Positions 8,585 to 17,630 are shown, counted from the first letter of the stretch. The stretch: 64,000 nt of DNA from Streptomyces hokutonensis (GCF_000376565.1 NZ_BARG01000014.1:1-64000); one strand, 5' to 3'. The notes: generated from the sequence alone by a model not told the origin. Made by a program: numbers and translations.

Positions 8585-10312
8585 ATGACTCAGCCGCCCG
8601 AACAGCCGCCGTCCGGCGGTTACGGAGCGCCGCCGAACCAACCGCCACAGCCACCGTCCGGCGGCTTCGGCGCTCCGGTTCCTCCGGCGCCCGGCTACGG
8701 CTACCCGCAGCAGCAGCCGGGCCCGTACGGCTCGGGTCCCTACGGCAATCCGCAGCAACCGGGTCCGTACGGCCAGCCGCAGCAGCCCGGCCCCTACGGT
8801 CAGCAGCCCCAACAGCCCGGCCCCTACGGCGGATACGGCTACCCCCCGCCCCCGCCACCGCAGTTCGCCCCGCCCCAGCCCCCCTCCGGCCGCGGCCCCT
8901 TCAAGGGCAGGCCCGCCCTGCTGATCGCGGCGGCGGTCGCCGGTCTGCTGGTCGTCGGCGGCACGGTGTGGGCGGTCACCGGCGGCGGCGGGGACAAGAA
9001 GCCGGTCGCGGAGAAGAGCGGCAGCCCGAGCGCCTCCGGAACCGCCGACGACCCCGCCAACCCCGGTGACGGCAGCGGCGACGGCGGCAAGGACCCTGAG
9101 AACCTCAACGAAGGCCGCAAGTCCGGCGAGGCGAAGGTGCTCTGGTACAAGGAGGCGCCGGACGCGCCCGGTTCCGGCGCCGACGCCCCCGGCATGTGGA
9201 TCACCGGCAAGACCGCGGTGAAGGCCGCGTACAAGGAGGTCGTCGCCTACAACGTCGGTGACGGCAACCCGACCTGGGCCACGATCACCTTCCCGCAGAA
9301 GATCTGCGCGGTCACCCCCGAGAAGTCCGCCGACGACAAGGTCGTGGTGGCGTACATGAGCGGTGTCAGCGACAGCGCCAAGTGCAACCACCTCCAGCAG
9401 CTCGACCTGAACACCGGGGCGAAGGGCTGGACGGCGACCGTCGCGGACGGCGACCTGTTCGACAGCGCGCTCAGCATCGGCCTGACCATCACCGGCAAGA
9501 CCCTGATGGTGGGCCGCTCGCAGTCGGGCGTGGCCTACGACCTCGCCACCGGCAAGCAGCTCTACGAGAAGAAGAAGTACGGCGCGGCCTGCTTCCCGTC
9601 CGGGTTCGCGGGCGGCAGCAAGCTGCTCGTGGTCTCGTCCTGCGGGGCGGGCTCCGACACCGAGCACGACGAGGTGCAGGAACTCGACCCGGCGACCGGC
9701 AGGGCCAAGTGGACGAAGGCGATCCCCAAGGGCTGGACGGTCTCCCATGTGTACTCGGTGAACCCGGTCGTCCTCTACATGACCGACGCGGACGACAAGC
9801 ACTGGAACATCTCGACCCTGAAGAGCGACGGCTCCGTCCGCTCCCAGGTCGACTCCAAGGCGTCCTTCGCCCCCGGCTGCGGCACCTTCAACGACGATCT
9901 GCAGGGCTGCGAGGCCGTCGCGGCCGACGCGAACACCCTCTACCTCCCGACCGACGCGACGACCGGCCCCAACCAGATCGTCGCGATCGACCTGGCCACC
10001 GGCAAGGAGAAGTGGCGCGTCAAGTCCCCGGCGGACGAGTCGATGCTGCCGGTCAAGGCCGAGGGCGGAAAGCTGACCGCCTATGTGGAGGCCGCCTACG
10101 ACGCGGGCGGCCAGGTCGTCTCCGTCCCGACGACCGGCTCCTCGCACACCCCGACGAAACTGCTCCAGCTGCCGGCCGGCACCGCGCGCATCGAGTCGAG
10201 CTTCTTCTCCCGGGACATCGACTACGTCGACGGGCGCTTCTACATCTCGTCGACCCGGCTGAACGGCAATGACGACACGAAGGAGAAGTTGATGCTCGCC
10301 TACGGCAAGTGA
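8585..10312 (+). CDS. Membrane-anchored PQQ-like beta-propeller protein (first of two)
   Basis: A 575-residue protein with a cytoplasmic N-terminus rich in Pro, Gly, Gln and Tyr (repeats of QQPGPYG over about 100 residues). One membrane helix follows (LLIAAAVAGLLVVGGTVWAV), then an acidic spacer and an extracellular beta-propeller. Propeller blades are marked by repeated DLATGKEKW-like turns (LDLNTGAKGW, YDLATGKQLY, LDPATGRAKW, IDLATGKEKW), typical of PQQ-like/YVTN repeats. The layout resembles extracellular halves of Streptomyces Ser/Thr kinases without the kinase. The ATG at 8585 is preferred because AGGGGGAG ends six bases before it; a GTG at 8564 is in frame. The next gene is a tandem paralogue. 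No enzymatic role can be assigned. Confidence 0.8.
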   Translation: MTQPPEQPPSGGYGAPPNQPPQPPSGGFGAPVPPAPGYGYPQQQPGPYGSGPYGNPQQPGPYGQPQQPGPYGQQPQQPGPYGGYGYPPPPPPQFAPPQPPSGRGPFKGRPALLIAAAVAGLLVVGGTVWAVTGGGGDKKPVAEKSGSPSASGTADDPANPGDGSGDGGKDPENLNEGRKSGEAKVLWYKEAPDAPGSGADAPGMWITGKTAVKAAYKEVVAYNVGDGNPTWATITFPQKICAVTPEKSADDKVVVAYMSGVSDSAKCNHLQQLDLNTGAKGWTATVADGDLFDSALSIGLTITGKTLMVGRSQSGVAYDLATGKQLYEKKKYGAACFPSGFAGGSKLLVVSSCGAGSDTEHDEVQELDPATGRAKWTKAIPKGWTVSHVYSVNPVVLYMTDADDKHWNISTLKSDGSVRSQVDSKASFAPGCGTFNDDLQGCEAVAADANTLYLPTDATTGPNQIVAIDLATGKEKWRVKSPADESMLPVKAEGGKLTAYVEAAYDAGGQVVSVPTTGSSHTPTKLLQLPAGTARIESSFFSRDIDYVDGRFYISSTRLNGNDDTKEKLMLAYGK

Positions 10313-10364
10313 CGCCTTCCGCCGTCCTGTTCGCTTCCGTCGACCCGTCCCCGAGGTACCCGTC

Positions 10365-12116
10365 ATGACCCAGCCGCCCCCGCCCCCGCCGAACCAGCCC
10401 CCGCAGCAGGGCGGCTTCGGCCCGCCCCAGGACCAGCCCCCGCAGCAGCCCCCGCCCCCGCCCGGCTACGGCTACCCGCAGGCACCGCCCCAGCAGCCCG
10501 GCTACGGCTACCCCGGCCAGCAGCCCAACCCGTACGCGCAGCCCCCGCAGCAGCCGTACGGGCAGCAGCCCAACCCCTATGGCCAGCAGCCCGGCTACGG
10601 CTACCCGGGGCCGGGCGGGCCCGGTCAGCCGACCATGCCGTTGCACCCGCAGCCGGGCGGGCCGGGCGGCGGTGGACGGAAGTTCGGGGCGTCCGCGGTG
10701 ATCATCACGGTGGCGGTCGTGGCGATCGCGCTGATCGTCGGCGGCGGCATCTGGTACTCGGCCTCGTCCAACAAGGACGACAAGGCCGACGACAAGAAGA
10801 CCACCGCCGACTCGACTCCCTCCGACAGCAAGGGCGGTACGACCTCGGGCGGCAAGGAGAAGGTGCCCGCCGACACCGCCTCCAAGGTCCTCTTCCAGGT
10901 CCCGATGCCCAAGGTCACCGACACCATGGTGACCACCGGCTCCTGGCTCACCGACAAGGTGTACGCCAAGAGCGGGGCCGCCGAGATCGACGGCTACGAC
11001 CGCGACACCGGCGCCAAACTGTGGACGATCAAACTCCCCGGCCCGGTCTGCCAGGCCACCAGGAACACCACCACCGACGGCAGAACGGCGATCATCTACG
11101 AGCCCGCCATGCCGACCAAGGCCAAGCCCTCGAACGGCTGCAGCCAGATCGCCGCGCTCGACCTGAACACGGGCACCAAGCTGTGGACCAAGACCGCCAA
11201 CTCCGGTGACCAGCCGATCAGTTTCGAGAACGTCACCGTCAGCGCCAACACGGTCGCGGTCGGCTCGACCGACGGCGGCGCAGCCTTCGACATCGCCACC
11301 GGCAAGGTCCTGTGGAGCCCGAAGGCCGACGACTGCTACGACGCCGGCTACGGCGGCGGCGCCAAGCTGGTCGCGGTGCGCAGGTGCGGCACGTACGACT
11401 CGCCCACGCTCCACATCCAGACCATCGACCCGACCTCCGGCAAGGTGCTCTCCGACTACAAGATGGCCCAGGGCATCGAGTACGCGAGCGTCGTGTCGAC
11501 CGACCCGCTGGTCGTCGCGGCCGACGTCGGCGACAGCGCGGGCGACGGCAGCGGCATCTCCGACTTCTTCTCCATCGACAACAAGACCGGCGCCCTGCGC
11601 GCCCACATCCCGGCACCGGGCAAGCAGTACGCGGGCCGCTGCGACGGCATCACCCGCGTCGAGTACTGCACCGAACTCGCCGTAGGGAACGACCGGTTGT
11701 ACGTCCCCACCGAGGAACACGACGGCTCCGGCGACTCCTACAGCCGTACCAACGAGATCGTCGCCTTCGACCTCGCCACCGGCAAGCAGACCGGCCAGCG
11801 CGCCGACGCGGGCGACGGCTACACCATCACCCCGCTGCGCATGGACGGCAGCAACCTGCTCGCCTACAAGTCCCCGCCCTACGACAAGGGCGGCCAGATC
11901 GTCAGCATCGACGGCAACTCCTTCAAGGAGACGACGCTCCTGGAGAACCCGAGCACCGAGACGGTACGGGACGTCGAGACCAGCTTCCTGCCGGACTACG
12001 CGGAGATCCTCTACTCGGAGGGCCGGCTGTACATGTCGGGCGTCTACGCGGACAAGCCCTCGTCGTCCTCCACGGACGACAAGGACCTGGCGATCGCCTT
12101 CGGCACAACAGGCTGA
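10365..12116 (+). CDS. Membrane-anchored PQQ-like beta-propeller protein (second of two)
   Basis: A 583-residue paralogue of the preceding gene with the same plan: Pro/Gln/Gly/Tyr-rich N-terminus with GYGYP repeats, a single membrane helix (VIITVAVVAIALIVGGGIWY, about residues 113-132), a Lys/Asp spacer, and an extracellular propeller. Blade turns read YDRDTGAKLW, LDLNTGTKLW, FDIATGKVLW and FDLATGKQTG. Conserved Cys residues (PVCQAT, NGCSQ, DDCYD, RRCGTY) suggest disulfides outside the cell. Only 52 bases separate it from its twin, so the pair is probably co-transcribed after a local duplication. Function unknown; the family usually binds partners or substrates at the cell surface. Confidence 0.8.
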   Translation: MTQPPPPPPNQPPQQGGFGPPQDQPPQQPPPPPGYGYPQAPPQQPGYGYPGQQPNPYAQPPQQPYGQQPNPYGQQPGYGYPGPGGPGQPTMPLHPQPGGPGGGGRKFGASAVIITVAVVAIALIVGGGIWYSASSNKDDKADDKKTTADSTPSDSKGGTTSGGKEKVPADTASKVLFQVPMPKVTDTMVTTGSWLTDKVYAKSGAAEIDGYDRDTGAKLWTIKLPGPVCQATRNTTTDGRTAIIYEPAMPTKAKPSNGCSQIAALDLNTGTKLWTKTANSGDQPISFENVTVSANTVAVGSTDGGAAFDIATGKVLWSPKADDCYDAGYGGGAKLVAVRRCGTYDSPTLHIQTIDPTSGKVLSDYKMAQGIEYASVVSTDPLVVAADVGDSAGDGSGISDFFSIDNKTGALRAHIPAPGKQYAGRCDGITRVEYCTELAVGNDRLYVPTEEHDGSGDSYSRTNEIVAFDLATGKQTGQRADAGDGYTITPLRMDGSNLLAYKSPPYDKGGQIVSIDGNSFKETTLLENPSTETVRDVETSFLPDYAEILYSEGRLYMSGVYADKPSSSSTDDKDLAIAFGTTG

Positions 12117-12140
12117 ACCACCCCCCCCATCATGTGTGAA

Positions 12141-12177
12141 TGCCCCGGAATGCGAAAAAGTCCGTCGATCCGGGGCA
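12141..12177 (+). terminator. Hairpin after the second PQQ-propeller gene
   Basis: The 9-base arms TGCCCCGGA (12141-12149) and TCCGGGGCA (12169-12177) enclose a 19-base loop, starting 24 bases after the stop codon. Confidence 0.5.
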
Positions 12178-12273
12178 CTTCTCTCCGGTAGGGGCAGCGC
12201 AACGTCGAACAAGCGTGTAGCTTCCGGGGGCATGAAGGACGGGGGTGCTGGGGGCCCTCTGTTCTTGGGGACC

Positions 12274-12299
12274 AGTGGGCATCCATAGTGGGCATCCAT
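12274..12299 (+). repeat. Perfect tandem 13-bp duplication in a leader
   Basis: AGTGGGCATCCAT occurs twice without a gap (12274-12286 and 12287-12299), 23 bases before the ATG of the downstream regulator. G-rich runs flank it. It may be a regulator site or a slippage product. Confidence 0.6.
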
Positions 12300-12322
12300 T
12301 GGGGGGACTGGGGGGTTGCTCG

Positions 12323-13015
12323 ATGGGAGTGCGGCTGATGGTGGTCGACGACCACCGATTGCTCGCCGAGGCACTGGCCTCGGCACTGAAGCTGCGGGGA
12401 CACCGGGTGCTGGCCGCGGCGGCGCCCGCGGCGGGCGCGGCGGAACTGGTGATCACCCGCGCACCCGAGGTGTGCCTGCTGGGCACGGCGACACCGGCCG
12501 AGCCGGGCATCTTCGACCCGGTGGTGAAGATCAAGCGGGAACGTCCGCAAGTAGCGGTACTGGTCCTCGGCCCGGTCCCGAGCCCCCGAGGCATCGCCGC
12601 GGCCTTCGCGGCCGGCGCCTCGGGCTACGTCCGTCACGACGAGCGCATAGAGGGCGTGGAGCGCGCCATCATGAAGGCCAGGGCGGGCGAGGCGGCCGTA
12701 GCACCACAGTTGTTGCAGGGAGCCTTCAGCGAACTCCTCAACCCGGCGGCCCAGCCCGACGACGAGGGCCAGCGCCTGCTCCAGATGCTCACGCCCAGGG
12801 AGGTAGAGGTCCTGGTCCGGGTGGCCGACGGCGAGGACACCCGCCTGATCGCGGCGGGCATGGGCATAGCCCCGTCGACGGCGCGTACGCATGTGCAGCG
12901 GGTGCTGATGAAGCTGGGGGTGGGGTCGCGGCTCGAGGCGGCGGCGCTGGCGGCGAGGACGGGACTGCTGGACAGGGCGGGCCCACTGAACAATTCGGCG
13001 GGCCCGGACGCGTAA
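12323..13015 (+). CDS. Atypical LuxR-family orphan response regulator
   Basis: A 230-residue protein with an N-terminal receiver-like fold (VRLMVVDDHRLLAEAL) and a C-terminal LuxR/NarL helix-turn-helix (LTPREVEVLVRVADG, then IAAGMGIAPSTARTHVQRVLMKLG near residues 155-205). The acidic pair DD at the start of the receiver is present. The strand that should end in the phospho-acceptor Asp reads EVCLLGTATP, with no Asp, so it is probably not controlled by ordinary phosphorylation. No kinase gene is adjacent. The ATG at 12323 is chosen because MGVRLMVVDDH is the normal start of such proteins; the frame is open for 26 more codons upstream. Its TAA overlaps the ATG of the next small gene. Confidence 0.82.
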   Translation: MGVRLMVVDDHRLLAEALASALKLRGHRVLAAAAPAAGAAELVITRAPEVCLLGTATPAEPGIFDPVVKIKRERPQVAVLVLGPVPSPRGIAAAFAAGASGYVRHDERIEGVERAIMKARAGEAAVAPQLLQGAFSELLNPAAQPDDEGQRLLQMLTPREVEVLVRVADGEDTRLIAAGMGIAPSTARTHVQRVLMKLGVGSRLEAAALAARTGLLDRAGPLNNSAGPDA

Positions 13016-13362
13016 TGGATCAGCGGTGGGTGCGGGAGGAGTCCCGCGTCGCGTGGGAGGCGATGAGCAGGCGCGAACACGCGACTGTCGTGCGGGCGGT
13101 CCGCAAGGGCGAGCCGATACGGGACCCGGCCACGGCGCTGCTGGCGCTGCACTGGGCGTGGACCGTCATAGGCCCGCCCCATGCCCGCAGGCGCTACCCC
13201 TGGGGAGACGCCTTGCTGGATCTCAGGCCCGCTGCTTTCCTCACGGACATCTACGACGGCACCGAGCGGAACGACGTCCGCACATACGTCCGCCGCGATG
13301 CCCGAAGGGTCGAGGCGGCGTACTTGCCGTTCCTGGAGTCGCGGGGCGTGGAAATGGGCTGA
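13015..13362 (+). CDS. Small conserved hypothetical protein coupled to the regulator
   Basis: A 115-residue protein I do not recognise. It is hydrophilic and rich in Arg, Glu and Trp (VREESRVAWEAMSRREHATVVRAV), with no signal peptide or membrane helix, so it is likely cytosolic. Its ATG overlaps the stop of the atypical LuxR regulator (TAATG), which implies translational coupling and a shared role. Codon use is strongly G/C at third positions like its neighbours, supporting a real gene. It could be a partner that replaces phosphorylation as the input to the regulator, but that is inference from position only. Confidence 0.6.
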   Translation: MDQRWVREESRVAWEAMSRREHATVVRAVRKGEPIRDPATALLALHWAWTVIGPPHARRRYPWGDALLDLRPAAFLTDIYDGTERNDVRTYVRRDARRVEAAYLPFLESRGVEMG

Positions 13363-13374
13363 AGGTGACTCCTC

Positions 13375-13404
13375 AGGGGCGCGGGGAACTGCGCGACCAG
13401 CCAC
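13375..13404 (+). repeat. Dispersed intergenic repeat, copy 1
   Basis: A 30-base sequence beginning AGGGGCGCGGGG and ending CGACCAGCCAC is identical to 29088-29117 in this window. It lies just after a stop codon. I recall this sequence as a very common intergenic repeat in Streptomyces chromosomes; its function is unknown. Confidence 0.8.
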
Positions 13405-13429
13405 AGCCCACCCGCACCCGGCAGCAGTC

Positions 13430-13741
13430 CTAAGCCCCCTCTTCCTCCTCCGTAACCTCCACCGGAGGTACCGGCCGCAGCTTCAACCACCCCAGGAAGA
13501 AGATCCCGAGCAGCAACATCGCGATCCCGGTCCACAGGTTGATGTTGACCCCCTCGGACTTGTCCAGCGACGAGTCCGACGGGTTGATCCCCGCGATCGT
13601 GACGATCACGCCGTAGACGACGAACAACCCCCCGATGATCAGCCGTAGATCGAACAGCCGGGACGCGGTCGTCGACTTGCCCTCCAGCTCACTGACTTCG
13701 CGCTGGAGGTCGTGCTCTGAGTGTCCGGAGTTTTCAGACAT
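13430..13741 (-). CDS. Small two-helix membrane protein next to the SSS symporter
   Basis: A 103-residue protein with an acidic, hydrophilic N-terminus (HDLQREVSELEGKS), two membrane helices (LIIGGLFVVYGVIVTIAG and LWTGIAMLLLGIFFLGWL) joined by a short Ser/Asp loop, and an acidic tail ending in EEEEGA. It starts 20 bases downstream of the SSS symporter stop on the same strand, so it is probably the second gene of that operon and may be an accessory subunit. Small membrane partners are known for some SSS transporters, although this is not a DUF485 protein. I do not know a named family for it beyond conserved Streptomyces membrane proteins. Confidence 0.75.
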   Translation of the reverse strand: MSENSGHSEHDLQREVSELEGKSTTASRLFDLRLIIGGLFVVYGVIVTIAGINPSDSSLDKSEGVNINLWTGIAMLLLGIFFLGWLKLRPVPPVEVTEEEEGA

Positions 13742-13761
13742 GGTCTCTCAATCCTCCGCGC

Positions 13762-15450
13762 CTAGAACGAGAACGGGATGTAGCAGAGGGCGGCCAGGGC
13801 CACCGCGCCCCAGCCGAGCAGGGCCGGCCGGCGGTACCACGCGTCGTCGCCCGCGGCGGGCGCCTCGGTCATGCCGGGGGACGTCGTGCCGTAGACGAGG
13901 CCCTGGAGCTGTTCGGCCGACTTGGGCTGGGTGAACAGGGACACCGCGAACATGACCACCGCACCGGCGACGAAACCGGCGATCGCGGAGACGAAGTTGG
14001 CGCCCTGGTCGGAGGGGATGGAGATGATCCCCTGCTTGTAGATCCAGAAGTAGTTGACCATCGCGGTGACCGTGCCCGCGAGCAGCCCCCAGAAGCCGGA
14101 CTTCGGGGTGGCCCGCTTCCAGAACATGCCGACGATGAAGACGACGAACATCGGCACGTTGAAGAAGGAGAACAGGGTCTGGAGGTAGCTCATGATGTTC
14201 GAGAACGACGAGGCCAGGAACGCCGTGCCCACCGACGCCGCCACGCCGATCACCGTGATCAGGCGGCCGAAGCGGACGTAGTACTCGTCCTCGCGGTCCT
14301 TCACGACGTACTTGGCCCAGATGTCGTTCGTGAAGACCGTGTTGAAGGACGACACATTGGCCGCCATACCCGCCATGAAGGCCGCCAGCAGCCCCGTCAC
14401 CGCGATGCCGAGGACGCCGTTGGGCAGCAGCTGTTCCATCAGGTACGGAATCGCGTCGTTGTACTGGAGATCGGACCCACTGGTACCGATCTTCGGGACC
14501 AGCGCCGCTGCCACCAGCCCCGGGATCATCACCAGGAACACGATGAAGACCTTCGGGTACGCGGCGATGAGCGGGGTGCGCTGGGCGGCGGACAGGTTCT
14601 TCGCGGAGAGCGCGCGCTGCACCTCCGCGAAGTTGGTCGTCCAGTAGCCGAACGACAGCACGAAGCCCAGCCCCAGCACGATGGTCAGCCAGTTCGCCCC
14701 CAGCGGGTTGACGCTGCCGATGCCGGTGCCGCCCCACGCGGTGGTGAAGTTGTGGCCGTGGGTCGCGTCCAGCTTGTCGGTCAGGCCGTCCCAGCCGCCG
14801 ACCTTCTTCAGGCCGAGGTAGGAGATGGGGATGAGGGCCGCGAGGATCACGAAGAACTGGAGCACTTCGTTGTAGATCGCGGACGACAGCCCGCCGAGGG
14901 TGATGTACGCGAGCACGAACGCGCCGGCGACGACGATCGCCACCCACTGCGGCCAGCCCAGCAGCGCCTCGACGACGATCGCGAGGGCGTACAGGTTCAC
15001 ACCGGCGATCAGGATGGCCGCGAAGGCGAACAGGATCGAACTCAGCAGGTGTGCCCACTTGTCGAAGCGCAGCAGCAGGAACTCGGGGACCGAGCGCACC
15101 TTCGAGCCGTAGTAGAAGGGCATCATCACCAGGCCGAGGAAGACCATGGCGGGGATGGCGCCGATCCAGTACCAGTGCACGGTGTAGGCGCCGTACTGCG
15201 CGCTGTTGGCGGCCATGCCCAGGATCTCGGTGGCGGCGAGGTTGGCCGAGATGAAGGCGAGACCGGTGATCCACGCGGGCAGCGAACGCCCGGAGAGGAA
15301 GAAGTCGAGGCTCGTCCTCACCGATCTGCGGGCAGCCAGACCGATGCCGAGGACGACGACGAAGTAGATCGCCAGGATCGTGTAGTCGAGCCCGTTGGTG
15401 GGGAGCCGGAGCTCGGCGGCGAGAGAGGTGGGGGGCTGCAGAGTCTGCAT
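13762..15450 (-). CDS. SSS-family sodium:sugar symporter, probably galactose uptake
   Basis: A 562-residue polytopic membrane protein with about 14 helices. It belongs to the sodium:solute symporter family: the N-terminus LDYTILAIYFVVVLGIGLAAR, RSLPAWITGLAFISANLAATEILGMA and the sodium-site region AAFMAGMAANVSSFNTVFTNDI match SglT/vSGLT-like sugar transporters. It is divergent from galTEK with only 146 bases between starts, which strongly suggests it imports galactose or a galactoside. The ATG at 15450 follows AAGGTGAG; an in-frame TTG lies one codon upstream. A small membrane protein gene follows 20 bases after its stop. Glucose or another hexose is a possible alternative substrate. Confidence 0.88.
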   Translation of the reverse strand: MQTLQPPTSLAAELRLPTNGLDYTILAIYFVVVLGIGLAARRSVRTSLDFFLSGRSLPAWITGLAFISANLAATEILGMAANSAQYGAYTVHWYWIGAIPAMVFLGLVMMPFYYGSKVRSVPEFLLLRFDKWAHLLSSILFAFAAILIAGVNLYALAIVVEALLGWPQWVAIVVAGAFVLAYITLGGLSSAIYNEVLQFFVILAALIPISYLGLKKVGGWDGLTDKLDATHGHNFTTAWGGTGIGSVNPLGANWLTIVLGLGFVLSFGYWTTNFAEVQRALSAKNLSAAQRTPLIAAYPKVFIVFLVMIPGLVAAALVPKIGTSGSDLQYNDAIPYLMEQLLPNGVLGIAVTGLLAAFMAGMAANVSSFNTVFTNDIWAKYVVKDREDEYYVRFGRLITVIGVAASVGTAFLASSFSNIMSYLQTLFSFFNVPMFVVFIVGMFWKRATPKSGFWGLLAGTVTAMVNYFWIYKQGIISIPSDQGANFVSAIAGFVAGAVVMFAVSLFTQPKSAEQLQGLVYGTTSPGMTEAPAAGDDAWYRRPALLGWGAVALAALCYIPFSF

Positions 15451-15596
15451 CAAGCGCTCACCTTGTGTGTGTTCTTAGTTTGGTGTTCTTTGTTTGATTT
15501 TGATGGTGACGACTGGGGGGATCGGTGGTTTGATGTGTTTAGTTCTGTGTGAAGCCCGGATGTGGCGTGGATGTACGTACGGATGGAGAGCCCGGC
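15451..15596. promoter_or_regulatory. Divergent promoter region of the symporter and galTEK
   Basis: 146 bases, markedly T-rich on the plus strand and much lower in GC than the flanking genes. GTGTTCTT occurs at 15469-15476 and again at 15483-15490, 14 bases apart. GTTTGAT occurs at 15492-15498 and 15528-15534. Such direct repeats are candidate sites for a galactose-responsive regulator shared by both directions. No local regulator gene is adjacent. GGAGAG at 15585-15590 serves galT. Confidence 0.55.
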
Positions 15597-16655
15597 GTGA
15601 AGAAGACCTCGACCCGGTTGGCCGACGGTCGTGAGCTCATCTACTACGACCTGCGGGACGACACCGTGCGCGACGCGGTGGACCGCCGCCCGCTGGAGCG
15701 CACGGTCACCACTTCGGAGGTACGGCGGGACGTGCTGCTCGGCGACTCGGTGGCGATCGCCTCGCACCGCCAGGGCCGCACCTACCACCCGCCGGCCGAC
15801 CAGTGCCCGCTCTGCCCGACGACGGGCGACCGGCTCAGCGAGATCCCGGACTCCTCGTACGACGTCGTCGTGTTCGAGAACCGTTTCCCCTCGCTCGCCG
15901 GGGACTCCGGCCGCTGCGAGGTGGTCTGCTTCACCTCCGACCACGACGCGTCCTTCGCCTCGCTGACCGAGGAGCAGGCGGCCCTCGTCCTCGAGGCGTG
16001 GACGGACCGGACCTCGGAGCTGTCGCATCTTCCCTCCGTCGAGCAGGTCTTCTGTTTCGAGAACCGCGGCGAAGAGATCGGTGTGACCCTCGGTCATCCC
16101 CACGGCCAGATCTACGCCTACCCGTTCACCACCCCGCGCACCGCCCTGATGCTGCGTTCACTCGCGGCCCACAAGGAGGCGACCGGCGGGGAGAACCTCT
16201 TCGACGCCGTCCTGGAGCGTGAACTCGCCGGTGAGCGGGTCGTCCTTGAGGGTGAACACTGGGTCGCCTTCGTGCCGTACGCGGCGCACTGGCCCTACGA
16301 GGTCCACCTGTACCCCAAGCGCCGCGTGCCCGATCTGCTCGGGCTCGACGAGGCGGCGCGCACAGAGTTCCCCAAGGTCTATCTGGAACTCTTGAGGCGC
16401 TTCGACCGGATCTTCGGTGAGGGCGAGCCTCCGACGCCGTACATCGCCGCCTGGCACCAGGCGCCGTTCGGCACGCTGGAGGAGTTCGAGGGTGTGAGCA
16501 GGGACGACTTCGCGCTCCACCTCGAGCTTTTCACCATTCGCCGTACGTCCGGCAAGCTGAAGTTCCTCGCGGGTTCCGAGTCCGGCATGAGCGTGTTCAT
16601 CAACGACGTGCCGCCGGAGTTCGCGGCACAGCGACTGCGAGAGGTAGCGAGTTGA
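15597..16655 (+). CDS. galT: Galactose-1-phosphate uridylyltransferase
   Basis: Leloir pathway enzyme exchanging UMP between UDP-glucose and galactose-1-phosphate through a uridylyl-histidine intermediate. The 352-residue protein has CPLCP near residue 71 (metal site), FENRFPSL, and the active-site motif [12 protein letters not shown] with the nucleophilic His between residues 160 and 170. The C-terminal half carries the second HIT-like domain ([23 protein letters not shown]). The GTG at 15597 sits seven bases after GGAGAG. It is the first gene of galTEK; the TGA shares bases with the galE ATG (TGATG). Expression is likely galactose-induced from the divergent promoter region upstream. Confidence 0.95.
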   Translation: MKKTSTRLADGRELIYYDLRDDTVRDAVDRRPLERTVTTSEVRRDVLLGDSVAIASHRQGRTYHPPADQCPLCPTTGDRLSEIPDSSYDVVVFENRFPSLAGDSGRCEVVCFTSDHDASFASLTEEQAALVLEAWTDRTSELSHLPSVEQVFCFENRGEEIGVTLGHPHGQIYAYPFTTPRTALMLRSLAAHKEATGGENLFDAVLERELAGERVVLEGEHWVAFVPYAAHWPYEVHLYPKRRVPDLLGLDEAARTEFPKVYLELLRRFDRIFGEGEPPTPYIAAWHQAPFGTLEEFEGVSRDDFALHLELFTIRRTSGKLKFLAGSESGMSVFINDVPPEFAAQRLREVAS

Positions 16656-17620
16656 TGAGCGGTAAGTACCTGGTCACGGGCGGGGCGGGTTACGTCGGCA
16701 GCGTGGTCGCCCAGCACCTGCTGGAGGCGGGCCACGAGGTCACCGTCCTGGACAACCTGTCGACTGGTTTCCGTGAAGGGGTCCCGGCGGGTGCTTCCTT
16801 CATCGAGGGCGACATCAGGGACGCGGCCAAGTGGCTCGACTCCTCTTACGACGCCGTGCTCCACTTCGCCGCGTTCTCGCAGGTCGGCGAGTCCGTCGTC
16901 AAGCCCGAGAAGTACTGGGAGAACAACGTCGGCGGCTCGATGGCCCTGCTCGCAGCGATGCGCGAGGCGGGAGTCCGCAAGCTGGTCTTCTCTTCTACGG
17001 CGGCCACGTACGGCGAGCCGGAGGAGGTCCCGATCGTCGAGACCGCCCGCACCTCCCCGACCAACCCCTACGGCGCGTCGAAGCTCTCGGTCGACTTCAT
17101 GATCACGAGCGAGGCGGCGGCCCACGGCCTCGGCGCGGTCTCGCTGCGCTACTTCAACGTGGCGGGCGCGTACGGCAGTTGCGGCGAGCGGCACGCCCCG
17201 GAGTCGCACCTGATCCCCCTCGTGCTCCAGGTCGCGCAGGGCAAGCGGGACGCGATCTCCGTCTACGGCGACGACTACCCGACGCCGGACGGCACGTGCG
17301 TCCGTGACTACATCCACGTGGCGGACCTGGCGGACGCACACTTGCTGGCACTCAAGGCGGCGACCCCCGGCGAGCACCTGATCTGCAACCTGGGCAACGG
17401 CGAGGGCTTCTCCGTCCGCCAGGTCATCGAGACCGTCCGCCAGGTCACCGGGCACCCGATCCCCGAGGTCGTCGCCCCGCGCCGCGGCGGCGACCCGGCG
17501 TCCCTGGTCGCCTCGGCGACCCGCGCCAAGGAGCGCCTCGGCTGGAACCCGACCCGCGCGGACCTCGCGGGCATCGTCGCGGACGCGTGGGCGTTCGCGC
17601 AGAACGTATCGAAGGGTTAG
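16655..17620 (+). CDS. galE: UDP-glucose 4-epimerase
   Basis: NAD-dependent short-chain dehydrogenase/reductase-type enzyme that interconverts UDP-galactose and UDP-glucose. The 321-residue protein shows the Rossmann motif [21 protein letters not shown], the catalytic YGASK (Tyr and Lys of YxxxK) near residue 145, and RYFNVAGA. The ATG at 16655 overlaps the galT stop and is favoured over a TTG one codon earlier; AGGTAG lies about eight bases upstream. It is the middle gene of galTEK and is followed after 10 bases by galK. It may also feed UDP-galactose to glycan synthesis. Confidence 0.95.
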   Translation: MSGKYLVTGGAGYVGSVVAQHLLEAGHEVTVLDNLSTGFREGVPAGASFIEGDIRDAAKWLDSSYDAVLHFAAFSQVGESVVKPEKYWENNVGGSMALLAAMREAGVRKLVFSSTAATYGEPEEVPIVETARTSPTNPYGASKLSVDFMITSEAAAHGLGAVSLRYFNVAGAYGSCGERHAPESHLIPLVLQVAQGKRDAISVYGDDYPTPDGTCVRDYIHVADLADAHLLALKAATPGEHLICNLGNGEGFSVRQVIETVRQVTGHPIPEVVAPRRGGDPASLVASATRAKERLGWNPTRADLAGIVADAWAFAQNVSKG

Positions 17621-17630
17621 GAGAGAACAC

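Noticed and set aside
12230..12322. A G-quadruplex in the leader of the atypical regulator
   Set aside because: There are several G-runs, but the loops between them are long and irregular; G-runs are common in this genome.
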